Assembly (NCBI GenBank): GCA_944990035.1
Contig: CALYLX010000001.1
Span: 124,001-188,000 of the forward strand
Origin: Clitopilus passeckerianus
Taxonomy: Eukaryota; Basidiomycota; Agaricomycetes; Agaricales; Entolomataceae
Reading direction: 5' to 3'
Length of the DNA stretch: 64,000 bases
The notes under the pieces were generated by a model. That model worked only from the letters and a program-made list of their open reading frames with translations, was not told the DNA's origin and ran no database searches. The position numbers and the translations under genes are program-made. This document shows positions 1-10,512 of this stretch, one piece after another (position 1 is the stretch's first letter; every line of letters starts with the position of its first letter).

Positions 1-1587
1 TGAAATATTCCCAGTCCAACCCAGGATTCTCTTCGAGGTCATTGAGAGCGTGAAAGAAGGTATCCGAGGAGAGGGACTTGCCTTGGAACAGCATGCAGTA
101 GGGGCCGGCCTCCGTTCTGAGGAAGAATGGGCGGTGAGGCTATGATGAAGGCGGGATTATGAAATTTTACTTACGATCCGTAATGAGTGTGAAGAGAGCA
201 GCCTTCCCTGGCCAGCGCATCGCCTACGGCTTTTCTCAGAGGAGCACCCATAAATACCTGTGTAAATCTGAGAAAATATCGAGGCTCGTAAAAACTAATC
301 ACTTACAATTCCGCCAGGCAGCTGCTTTAAAAACGGAATCTTTGTAGGGTCTTTGAACCATTGCTAGACCATGACCGAGATAAGTTGTTTGAGCGGGCTA
401 CAAAACGAATAGACAATACCTCGATAACTATTGGCGGTCCTGAATATAGGTATGTGGGTTTGATCTTCAAGAAAGCATCCCAAATCATATCAAGCGTGTC
501 GGGGCCGACCTCGACGCCGAGGATGGCTGGGGGGAAAGTTGCGACGGTAATTCCAATTGACGCCTAGCAAACAAGATGACCGTTGTAATCTTTTCAATAT
601 CCCGTAGAGATTCCTAAAACATACAACCCAGGCGACGAGAAATAGACCACCAGCTTGATGCAGGGTGGTGCCGAAACATCCAAATACCTCTCCGAGCAGA
701 TCACGCTCTCCATACACTATCAATAGGATCAGCATACTCTGTACAGTCGTGAGATGCCTCCAGATGGGAGGTACCACTTACAGGGAATGGTAGAAACTTG
801 CAAGAAAATGCGATCGTTCCAGAAGATAGGCTTCGGAGATGATGTTGAGCCTGACCGTAGATGTGCGTTCAGTGGTTAGTTTACGGCCTATACGATAGAC
901 AACGAATAACTTGCCTGAGGAGTGAAGAATAAATCGTGTGGCAGCTAGGTCATTGCGCCTCGGATCGCAGCGGAATGGGATGAAAATGCTGCCCGGTTGA
1001 TAGAGTTCCGGGAAGGTTGGTAGCATGCAAAGGGTCGGCCGAGTCCCTTCAATTTGCTGGATGGCTGTTTCGGCCAACTTCCGTCGCTCTTGACTCACAC
1101 ATAGGTGGGAAACATCAGGGGTACTTGTGAGCAAATGAGCAATAGAAGCGGCAGAGTACTTGGACGAGATCATGAAAAAGGTGATGTCGCCTCGAAGCAT
1201 GCCTAAAATGGTCGTAAAAGAGGTTATTGTATCTTCAAGTAATGATAAGCGTCTGCCCTGCTGATGGAAGAATGCACATATACCAGACGACGCCAAAATG
1301 GCAAGCGTAGTAGGGGGGCGTTGCCCAGCATCGATATCGATGCCGACTGCTCTTGCGATAAACCTTGCTGCGTTATATGCTGCAGGAACTACTTCGCGAT
1401 ATCGCAAATGTTTAACAGCATCCCCGTCAGCATGCAGGAACACGGTATGACCGGGGTTATGAGCATAATGAAAGTCGTAGAGCTCTGCGACAGTCAACGA
1501 ACCATCGAGAGGAGGGCTGACATAAGAGAACTCGTTGTCGTGAGCGTGATGAAGACGAGCGGCGGGCGGTTTCAGCAGAAAATCCAT
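1..1587 (-). CDS. NRPS-like adenylate-forming reductase, N-terminal adenylation part (cut by left edge)
   Basis: The protein would activate a carboxylic acid as its AMP ester, load it on a carrier domain and reduce it. Only the adenylation part is visible. The start at 1587 (MDFLLKPP) opens a conserved N-terminal lead. An intron splits the SSD-TIT segment; after it come the lipid-like FTTILGMLRG stretch, the phosphate-binding motif HSSGSTSSPKPI and GITVATFPPAILGVEVGP. The reading frame still runs at base 1, so the thiolation and reductase domains are not seen and could be absent. The intron at 851-914 (inside HSSG-STS) has a GC donor (GCAAGT) with a normal AG acceptor, a recognised minor class. 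Later introns lie near 716-780 and 560-620. It is oriented like the two P450s and ICMT-like gene to its right, which suggests one biosynthetic cluster. Family is clear from motifs; substrate is unknown. An alpha-aminoadipate reductase is less likely, since that family has a different N-terminus. Confidence 0.85.
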
Positions 1588-1846
1588 TGTTGGCTCATGA
1601 AAGTTCTTGACCCTGCTTATACCTTTCCACTCGTGGGTACCAAACCCACTGCTTCGTCATTCGATCCGGTATTAGTCGTAGGCAACTCTGGCAGTTTGAC
1701 AGATTGAATATTGGACGATTTTCATATTGCCACCTCATGTATTTCATGGGAGATGGAACCGAGATACTGGCACGGATCTCTCTCTCAATAGACCACCATG
1801 TTCGGAATTTCCGCGTGCATCAGCCAAAACAACGTCATCTGAGATA

Positions 1847-4061
1847 CTACAACCTCCTAACGATTATAGGTACGAAAGGACCCTCCTCTCCCTCAACTTT
1901 CGGTCGGGCGATAAGCGATCTGTGTAAAGACACCTTCGTGTCCTTCCCTTGAGGGAACTCGAATGAAAAGCCTTTAAGGAGTACTACCAGGAGGGCCTAT
2001 TGATTTGGAATGAGTGAATGTACGACATACTAGCGGGATGAAACCCACCTTGATTTCGGTCAGAGCAAAGAGGCGACCAATACATATACGAGGTCCGTCG
2101 CTGAACGCCAACGTATGACGGAAGCCAGAAATCTGCTCCGACCTCTTCCTGGATGCACCATTATCCACCCAGCGGGAAGGGTTGAACACTTGGCTGTCCT
2201 CTCCCCAGAAGTCCTCATGAAGGTTGACAGCACCCAGAGGAATGCGAATGGTTGTACCAGCTGCAAGGGGTAAGCTCTCCATGCGTTCTCCCTTGGCGTT
2301 CAGCACAGGACTAGAAAGAGGGAGAATGTCATCCTTGACCACCTAGAACAATGATCAGCGACAGGATGATGTACGTCTATGAAATGAGAGTACACCCACC
2401 TCGCGAGATACATCAGATATTACAGGGTGTAGCCTCAATGTCTCGCAGACGACCGCATCAAGATACGGCAAGCCCGAGCTGAGTTGCTCATAGGTCGGAT
2501 CTTGTCCACCCAGAGTCAATATCTCATCTCTCAGCTTCTGCTGTACATCTTGGTGGCTACAGATCTCAACAAAACACCACTAGAGTGTAATAAGTCGGTA
2601 ACACCCAGGAACGAGCAACGGATAAACCTACTGTGATAGCGACTGCAGGGGTTTTAAGTTAATGAGTACGTTTCTACACTGAGGACAGACACACGACTTA
2701 CTCGCTGTTGGCTCATATCCAGCAAGCATGAACATGCCCTATTAGAAGTCATGAAGAACAAATCTCAGGGTGAGCTACCTCGTTGCGTACGATTTGACCC
2801 ATGATCTCGTCAACTTCTAGATGAGTTTTTGTGCTCGCTACCTCGGATTTCACTGGATGGAGATGAGTACCGGATGCAGAGAAACAGCCAATCGATGTAC
2901 TCACGAAGCGCTCCTAAGATGGATCTGGCAAGACCCTTATCTTCAGAACCGTGCTTCTCTGCCCTCCCTTTCTGAAGAAGCTCCGCAGCAAGCTCCCTGA
3001 TACTTTCCGAGAGCGCTTTATGTAACCTATGCCTCTCCGTTGGTATCTTTGCGAAAACGGGGGAAATGTTCAAGAGAGTGAACATTGCCGTCTGAGTGAA
3101 GGATGGCTGCAGGTTCGCTATTGCTTCGAACCTTGATTGCAGTAGGGGTTGTTCACCCTTCGTGGCACCAAAGTCATGAGAGAAGCCACCAATGCCGATA
3201 TTATCCAATCTAATCACCCAGGGTCAACGGGATATTTGATGCCAGCTGGTTGTACATACGCAATGGCGTTCATCCTAAGTGATGGTGAGCGCTAAGTTAA
3301 GCAGGATTCTTGCGCATGATAGCTTACCAGTGTTGGACCTCAATGACGGTGGACGATCCATCGTTCGCAGAAACCATCTCCTCCCAGCGGTCGCTGACCT
3401 AGGTGTCATTTCAGTATATCGAATGCTCCTCGTTTCAGGTAAGACGTACACGATGCGCAGATTCAAGGAAAACTGGAGTAAGCTCCTTGATAGCTGCGAT
3501 ACTGAAGCCAAACGACAAGGCTCGTCTCTGCCTGTAAGACATGTGGCTATTCAGCATTGCTATCCAAGTGAGCAGGCTAAACTATTTTTCTCGCCGTTTA
3601 TGGTCTCCACCATCTACAACATTGACAATGTCACCGAACTGTAACCGTGGTTACTTTAGCTGGCTATGCGGAAAATGCTATGAACCCACGAGTCGTCGTA
3701 GGAAGCCTGCGAAACCCCTCCCTTGGTGATAGACAGAGGTATCTCTTTTGAACAAGGTAGCAAGAGCCTTGGGATCCAATATGACAAGGTCTTCCCCGCC
3801 CCAGACAACAGGAACCTTGAAGACGGATCCATATACTTTAGACCAAGCGACATAGATGGGACTAGGGTTCTTGCTAGGGGCTATGTCGTTCGCCACCCCA
3901 GAAATCCAGTTCGAAGAGGGAGGGCCTTGGAAGTTCAATTTGCTAGATTTACGACTTAGACAAGCAAAAACTAGGAGAGCCACCCCAGAGATCACAGCAG
4001 TAACAGCCGTGGGATGTTGGCTCATGGTGTTGATAGCAGTCCCCCAAACGTTGCGTGACAT
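1847..4061 (-). CDS. Cytochrome P450 (duplicate copy 1), possibly splice-impaired
   Basis: This is a microsomal-type haem monooxygenase. The start at 4061 gives MSRNVWGT followed by a hydrophobic anchor (TAVISGVALLVFACL). Visible landmarks in order: exon end at CTC (3690); FGDIVNVVDGGDHKR (the usual GxDHKxxR region); I-helix AGYEPT near 2700; ExxR as ETLRLHP near 2440; NPSRW; haem loop FSDGPRICIG near 2090; and a last exon ending in VPIIVRRL with stop TAG at 1847-1849. The paralogue at 7451-9666 is about 87 percent identical over the first exon and has the same exon layout. The second exon's donor is GC (3594-3593, GCGAGA) where the paralogue has GTGAGA. Without that splice the frame meets a TAG after a few codons, so function depends on GC-AG splicing. 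All other exons checked are open. P450 family is certain; subfamily and substrate are not. Confidence 0.85.
3593..3594 (-). other. GC splice donor replacing GT in P450 copy 1
   Basis: On the minus strand copy 1 reads AAACG|GCGAGA while copy 2 reads AAACG|GTGAGA at 9200-9199. Exon frame and downstream acceptor are the same in both. GC donors occur naturally but usually within GCAAGT, so this one looks weak. Confidence 0.7.
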
Positions 4062-4292
4062 AGTGGACTCGGAGGTGTAGTATAGGCGACCTGACGTGAT
4101 TCCACCCATTGGAGTGGATATAAAGGGCTATTCCCTACAGTCATCTATCTGCCTCTGGCAGCGGCGTCCTAGGTCATGGGTGCCGAAGAGAATGTAGGTC
4201 AGTTTGCATTTCGGTTGGTTATTGTGGAACAAACTAAATATAAATGAGCCGGATAGCATCAGCAATAAACACTTACAGTCTGCATCACACGA

Positions 4293-4323
4293 CGCATGGT
4301 AACTTGGCGAGCGGCATATCCAT
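4293..4323 (-). pseudogene. Deletion stub of ICMT-like gene (copy 1)
   Basis: The first ten codons (MDMPLAKLPC, start codon at 4323-4321) and the upstream region to about 4520 match the 5' end and promoter of the ICMT-like gene at 11281. Right after this the alignment jumps to sequence that in copy 2 lies downstream of the ICMT-like stop (near 9885). About 1.36 kb, including nearly the whole coding region, is therefore missing from copy 1. No protein can come from this stub. Confidence 0.8.
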
Positions 4324-4909
4324 GTAGCTGACGGGCTTGAAGCAGACAATGGCTTTGTTTCAGGGATGGGCTGGTTCACTGTCTTGGGTGGTCCATTTAA
4401 AGCTCTATAAGCATCATCGCGCCTGAATACTATCTGAAATGAAGTCGAGAGCGGCTAGCTTGGGTATTCTGCCAGTACGTCACAAGGATGTGCAAAATAA
4501 AACTGCCACGACTCTTGCGAAATTGGTGGCCATGAATGATAAGCGAGAATAACGTAAAGTTGAATTTCGCATCGGGGTTTGTGTCAAAGGCTGGATCTGC
4601 TCCCGCCGAATGAGGTTTTGTTTGACCCAGAACAGGCCGATTGCGGACATACAAACGTGGAATACCCATACAACCCAGTTTTGGACTAGTTGTGCTTCTG
4701 TGAAGTGGCGACAGGTTGAATTTTACTATCGCCACAGCGTGTATTTCATGGCCAATGCAATCGGGAATGATTCCGCGTCACAAATCATCACGAAGAGCTC
4801 CAGTGGAGCCACATCTGAGGAGCCAATTTGGGTCTATTGATCGTTCGATATGGGCCTGCCCAGCCTGTGTTTGAAGCTTTGAAGACTCGGCCAGACAAGG
4901 TTGTCATTC

Positions 4910-4916
4910 ATCGCAC
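4910..4916 (+). repeat. Target-site duplication, left (ATCGCAC)
   Basis: Identical to 6231-6237 on the other side of the element. Shifting the boundary by one base either way destroys the match, so 7 bp is the length. Confidence 0.85.
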
Positions 4917-5100
4917 TATGCTGTTCAGATTGCACAAAAAATAAAAATGGAGTGTATTTTTGAATTGTGTATGTGTGTTAGTTTCTAGTCCGAGTGTATG
5001 CCATGAATTTGGCGCACTTTATGTACAAATGAAAAACGATACACACAATCGGGGCTCACCTCGATAACCCATGCACACATTTGCACCGGCTCCACGGCTT
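4917..5100 (+). repeat. Left terminal inverted repeat
   Basis: Inverted match of 6047-6230 with mismatches only near 4949 and 5069. It contains no coding sequence. Confidence 0.92.
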
Positions 5101-6046
5101 GGCCGGAAGCCTAGGACCAAGAAAGGCAATTATTTGTCACTCGACATCATGTGATTGATTAGCCGAGACGCGTCTACTCAGACAGGCTGAACGCGTCAAC
5201 TTGGCTACTGGTACGCACAGACCACGTAAAATACATTAGCTTGGCTTGTGGCAATGCTCAAAACCTTCTAATACATTACCGAAGGTCATGGAGTCGTTTG
5301 TTAAACGTGTCAGTGGACTTTCTCTCGAACCTCTGGGAAAAACCTCCAGTCCTGGCGTTGAAGGTGAACGCAATGGCATTTGCCGATCGGTCCATGAAAC
5401 AGTTTGATCCCCGACACGTAGCCGGCCAAATGGCATGATGCCCGTCAATCGGAGTTTGGAACCCACTTGAACACATCAGCTTCTTGACAAGGGCCTTCGT
5501 CTTTGTCGTAATTGTTCTGCATTCCGAGAAGGTCCACGCGCTTTCAAACTACTTGTAGTGAGCAAGCAATATTGATATATATTAATTAAAATCATCAAAT
5601 CTCAGTAATACCAGGCATATTCGATGGTGCGGGGTCGACGGTCATTAGATTCCTCGGTTGAGCTCACCGTCAACCCCTCCATTGATTATTAAATCTACCC
5701 ATTACATATTTCCATAATTTCCATTGATATGCTTCGGATATGTTCAGTTTTGCTAGTATTCTTCGAGCACGTACTAGACTAAGAAAACCAGTGAAATGAA
5801 GATGAAGAGATCCAAGAAATTTACAAGATTTTGTCAGCTCATTCATAACTATAATGATATGGCCCCCATTTTCTACGAACGAGACGGATGCTGGAAGCAT
5901 TTTCGTGGGGCAAAACCTCGAATTGCTGCACCTCTCGTTGTGAATCGAACTTGAAGGCTGAGATGGTCTTTGGGTGGCAGTGAAGACGCGCATCAATCCA
6001 TCAATTGTGGCGAGGACTTGCCTTTTTTGCTCATCGGCTACCGTCA

Positions 6047-6230
6047 AAGCCGTGGAGCCGGTGCAAATGTGTGCATGAGTTATCGAGGTGAGCCCCGATT
6101 GTGTGTATCGTTTTTCATTTGTACATAAAGTGCGCCAAATTCATGGCATACACTCGGACTAGAAACTAACACACATACACAATTCAAAAATACACTCTAT
6201 TTTTATTTTTTGTGCAATCTGAACAGCATA
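6047..6230 (-). repeat. Right terminal inverted repeat
   Basis: Reverse complement of 4917-5100. Beyond its inner edge the similarity stops abruptly. Confidence 0.92.
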
Positions 6231-6237
6231 ATCGCAC
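6231..6237 (+). repeat. Target-site duplication, right (ATCGCAC)
   Basis: Second copy of the 7-bp target. It leads directly into sequence aligned with 12183 onward in duplication copy 2. Confidence 0.85.
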
Positions 6238-6982
6238 AAGATCCGAAAACAAGGTGAATGTCGCGGGTTGGCGAAAGAACATGAGGGCAGGCCAACCAAA
6301 ATCCTACGACCTCCTCATGCCTCAAGGGCTCGAGGTTCCCTGAGGATTCAATGATACTCATCCTGTCAATCGCCCGACTGCCAATTTCAAAGGCAACGGC
6401 CGATGGTTCAATACTGTTAACTCCAAACGGTAACGAATCGGGGCTTAAGTTCTGGAGAAACCAAGCCCCAGCATCCAGCAGCGCGCAGCTTTGCCACTAT
6501 GGGCCCCGATAGCTTAGGATGTTCTCGTTGGTTATCAAGAAGGGCACAGTCCTGGGAACATTCATTTTATCCGCTTGACTGATAAGCAGAAGTCAACATG
6601 GCAGAATATCAGATTGGAGTTCGATTCGGTGCAAGCTGAATCGGTCATAATTCATGTCTTGGTGGCCGTTCCTACTTGCGAAGGCCTAGGAGTTGGCAAG
6701 TGTTCTATACGAACAGGGCACACACCAAGTGCGCGCTACTTGCTCTGCACCGCCCAAAGCAAGATGGCGGTGGTGTGAACATAAATAGGCGCCCGATTAA
6801 GCGCCCTGGTCAGGATAACTTCAAGCCGACTGGAGGACTCGCCCATAAGCAGATTTTTTTTAATTGACATATCCTTCCTGCAGGCCAGGCCTTGTCTGAT
6901 ACGAAGTAAATTTGGGTGCTGAGCGGATCCCCTTTGCACGAACCCGCCACCTCATGTATTTCATAGGAGATGGAACCGAGAT

Positions 6983-7356
6983 TACCCCTCATGCGATACA
7001 TCCATGCGACCAAACACTTTGCAAGCTCTTTCAAGAACCTTCGCGAGTGACAAATCTCTATAGACCTCCAGCATCCTCGCATCATCATTCCACCTCCGAG
7101 TCCAATGATACCCCGGAACTACAATGCCGTCAAACCCAAATAATCACACCGCACCATAATCATTACTACTGCTTCTTCTAACTGAACTATCTCAACCCCG
7201 GGTCCATCGGCACCACTACCGTCAACACCATAATTAACTACAACCACGCCTGTTGGCACCTCCCGTCTTACGGGCTTTGTCGTCATACACCCGGTCAACA
7301 CGCACATTGAATATAAGCGTCCCTCAAGCACAATAAATTTGATTTACTACTACTAC
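6983..7356. mobile_element. 374-bp insertion with 9-bp target duplication
   Basis: Copy 1 reads straight through GGAACCGAGATACTGGCACG near 1751-1780. In copy 2 the same text is split after AACCGAGAT (6974-6982) and resumes after a second AACCGAGAT (7357-7365). The 374 bp between are foreign to copy 1. The insert ends in a short run of TAC triplets and has no clear inverted ends or coding frame. The duplicated target and a repetitive 3' end would fit a SINE-like retroposon, but a terminally decayed DNA element is also possible; I see no clear Pol III A/B boxes. Confidence 0.65.
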
Positions 7357-7450
7357 AACCGAGATGCTGGCACGGATCTCTCTCTAGATAGGCCATAATG
7401 TTCAGAACTTCCGCGTGCATGCAGCAGCCAAACTTCCCTTGTCTAAGACA

Positions 7451-9666
7451 CTACAGCTTCCTGACGGCCATGGGTAAGAAAGGACCCTTCTGACCCTCAA
7501 CTTTGGGTCGGGGGTTGATCGATCTGTGTAACAATATCCGGGTATCTTTTCCTTGAGGGAACTCAAACGAGAACTCTCGAAAGAGCACTACCAGGGTTGC
7601 CTATTTATTTGAAATGAAGGGAGGCCTGACATACCCAGGTGCCGGAAACTCACCTTGATTTCGATCAGAGCGAAAAGGCGACCAATACACATACGAGGTC
7701 CGTCACCAAACGTCAAAATATGACGGAATCCAGAAATCTGCTCCGACCGCTTCCTCGATGTACCATCATCCACCCAGCGATAAGGATTGAAGGCGTGGCT
7801 GTCCTCTCCCCAGTAGTCCTCATGAAGGTTGACAGCGCCAAGAGGAATGCGGATGGTTGTACCGGCTGCCAGTGGCAAACTATCCAGGCGTTCTCCCTTT
7901 GCGTTGATGATAGGACTAGTGAGAGGGAGAACGTCATCCTTGACTACCTGCACCAAGGATCAGCGATGGGCTATTGCACGTCTATCTGTGAAAGCATACA
8001 TACCTCACGAAATATATCGGGGAATGAGGGATGCAGCCTCAAAGTCTCGCAGACGACCGCGTCAAGAAACGGCATGCCTGAGCTGAGTTGCTCATAGGTA
8101 GGATCTCGTCCACCTAGAGTCGCTATTTCATCTCTCAGCTTCTGCTGAACATTGGGGTGGCGACAGATTTCAGCAAAACACCACTAGAGTGCCATGGGTC
8201 AGTAATACTCAGGAATGTGTGCTGGCGTAAACCTACGGAGAGAGCAGCTACGGATGTTCGATCAGTACGCTGATATACTTAAGAAAGAAGACCGACCTAC
8301 TCGCTGTTGGCTCGTATCCAGCAAGCATGAAGATACCCTATTGCACGTCAGGGAAGCAAATCCTAAGGCGAGACACGCTGTTACGAACAATTTGGGCCAT
8401 TATCTCGTCGACCTTCATATGAAGTTTTGTATCCGCAATCTCGGACTTCACTGCATAGGGGCTCATTAAAACCTGGTATAGAGAAACAACCGTTAGGAAT
8501 ACTCACAAAGCGCTCCTAAAATAGATTTGGCAAGACCCTTATCTTCAGAACCATGCTTCTCCTCCCTCCCTTTCTCGAGTAGCTCCACAGCAATATCCCT
8601 CATACTATCCGAGAGCTCGGTGAGTAATCTATGTCTCTTCGTCGGGATCCTCGCAAAAACCGGGGAAATGTTCAAGAGAATGAACATCGCCGTCTGAGTG
8701 AAGGATGGCTGCAGGTTCGCTATTGCTTCGAATCTTGATTGCAATAGGGGTTGTTCTCCCTTCGTGGCGCCAAAGTCGTGAGAGAAGCCACCAATTCCGA
8801 CACAATCCAGCCTATTCAATCGGAGCCACAAAGTCAACAGGACGTTCGATGTTCAACAAGTGTACATACGCGATGGCGTTCATCCTAAGTGATGGTGAGG
8901 ACTATTCATCAGGATTCCTGCGCAAGACAACTTACCAGTGTTGGACCTCAATGACGGCAGACGAACCATCGTTCGCATGAATAACTTCCTTCCACTGGTC
9001 GCTGACCTAGATGATATCTCAGTATATTGAATTCACTCCCTCACAGGTCAGACATACGCGATACGCAGAGTCAAGGAAAACTGGCATAAGCTTCTTGATA
9101 GCTGCGATACTGAAGCCAAACGACAAGGCTCGTCTGTGCCTGCAAGACATGTGGCTAATCAGTATTGCTATCCAAGTGAGTGGGTTAAACTATTTCTCAC
9201 CGTTTATGATCTTCACCATCTACAGCGTTGACAACATCACCGAACTGTAACCCTGGTCAATTTAGCTCGCTACGTGAAAATGCCATGAACCCACGAGTCG
9301 TCGAAGGAAAGCTTTGAACCCACTCCCTTGGTGATAGATGGAGGTATCTCTGGTGAACAAGGTAGCAAGGGCCTTAGGATCCAATATGACAAGGGCTTCA
9401 TCACCCCAAACAGCAGGAACCTTGAAGACGGATCCATATACTTTCGACCAGGCGACGTAGATTGGACTAGGGTTCTTGCTAGGGGCTATGTCGCCCGCCA
9501 CTCCAGAGATCCAGCTCGAAGAGGGAGGTCCTTGAAAGTTTAATTTGCTAGATTTGCGACTTAGACAAGCGAAAATGAGGAGGGCTGCGCCAGAGATCAC
9601 AGTAGTAGCAGCCGTGGGGTGTTGACTGATGGTATTCATAGCGGTCTCCCAAACGTTGCGCGACAT
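7451..9666 (-). CDS. Cytochrome P450 (duplicate copy 2)
   Basis: Paralogue of the P450 at 1847-4061 with the same exon layout. The start at 9666 gives MSRNVWET and a hydrophobic membrane anchor (residues about 19-33). Landmarks: GEDHKR region with a normal GT donor at 9200-9199; I-helix AGYEPTAS near 8310; ETLRLHP (ExxR) near 8060; NPYRW; haem loop FGDGPRMCIG near 7700; C-terminus ending PMAVRKL with stop TAG at 7451-7453. All exons checked are open, so this is the better candidate for a working enzyme. The C-terminal 50 residues differ from copy 1 more than the first exon does, hinting at functional drift. It faces the ICMT-like gene head to tail on the same strand. A run TATATAA-like sequence lies about 60 bp upstream of the start. 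Substrate unknown. Confidence 0.9.
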
Positions 9667-10512
9667 ATTAGGTGGACTCAGAGGTGTAGGATACGTAACT
9701 TGATGTGATTCATATCCTCTCGTTGGCGTATATAAGGTTATTCCCGACAGTCACCTGCCTCTGGCAGTGGCGTCGTCGGTCATGGAATGGGTACCGAAGA
9801 AGATGCAGGCAAGCACTCATTTCGGTTGGTCATTGTGGGACAAACTAAAGATGAATGAGCCAGATAGCGTCAGCAATGAACATACATGCATGGGCTGTAT
9901 TGGCTGGGTGGGAGGGGTAGACGCTTACGGTGGCCGAGAGGGTGACGGTCCATAACTGGTACGGTTGGTACTACGTCAGCTTGAATCTAGCAGAAAAGCA
10001 CCCTTCAGAACACATCAACGGAACTTACACTCAGGTTCGTTGAACGTGTTTGAGAATGAATCCAACTTTCCCAGCAGGGACCGAGCGATGAGACGTTACC
10101 AATTAAAGAGACCACCGAAGCAGGCCAACAGAGGCCGCAAATCTCATCGGACAACGTGCAGGCGAGCTGCCAGTGGCTGTCTTAGACTCAAGGGTGGCAA
10201 CCTCGGTCGGTTATCCGGTCTTCCATACCTTTGTAAAGATATGGAGTGGGGCTTCTCCATAGGTGAGTGAAATGAAGTTCGGGTACTGGACATGAGCCTT
10301 CTGGTGTCGAAGTTGCGAGTTCACTGCCAGGCCGCCGCTTTAGTGAATTGCAAATCGTCCTGAGGACCCGAGTGGCGTACGGATCTCAAAGTGCCGCATT
10401 CATGCCTGATTAGGTAATTCTTCAGAAACGACCGATTTAAGGGTTTTGTGGGCATGGATGGAATCCCTTGGGAATCCTACATATGAAAGAAAAAGAGACC
10501 TCATCTCCGATG

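Larger units (their letters stand above)
4917..6230. mobile_element. Non-autonomous DNA transposon with 184-bp terminal inverted repeats
   Basis: A 1,314-bp element bounded by near-perfect inverted repeats: 4917-5100 and 6047-6230, 184 bp each, with two mismatches seen by eye. Its ends read TATGCTGTTCAG. It is flanked by 7-bp direct repeats ATCGCAC at 4910-4916 and 6231-6237. The paralogous copy of this region (about 12164-12190) has no element and one copy of the target, so insertion followed the duplication. The 946-bp core holds no recognisable transposase; its longest open frame (about 125 codons, minus strand, starting at the inner edge of the right repeat) matches nothing I know. It therefore looks like a MITE-like or internally deleted element needing a transposase in trans. 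A 7-bp duplication with long inverted ends does not fit the common superfamilies neatly, so I leave it unclassified. Confidence 0.9.
1731..6822. repeat. Tandem segmental duplication, copy 1
   Basis: This stretch aligns collinearly with 6947-12784. It starts at the shared CACCTCATGTATTTCAT near 1731 and ends near the shared GGTCAGGATAACTTCA-like sequence at 6822. It holds a P450, a stub of an ICMT-like gene and non-coding flanks. Compared with copy 2 it lacks about 1.36 kb (most of the ICMT-like gene) and carries an extra 1.3-kb transposon. Boundaries are by eye and good to about 20 bp. Confidence 0.85.

Noticed and set aside
5670..6047. Transposase remnant inside the 1.3-kb element
   Set aside because: The 125-codon frame shows no catalytic pattern or zinc-finger motif and ends without continuation.
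6983..7356. Solo LTR of a retrotransposon
   Set aside because: No TG...CA ends, and a 9-bp target duplication is longer than the 4-6 bp expected for LTR elements.
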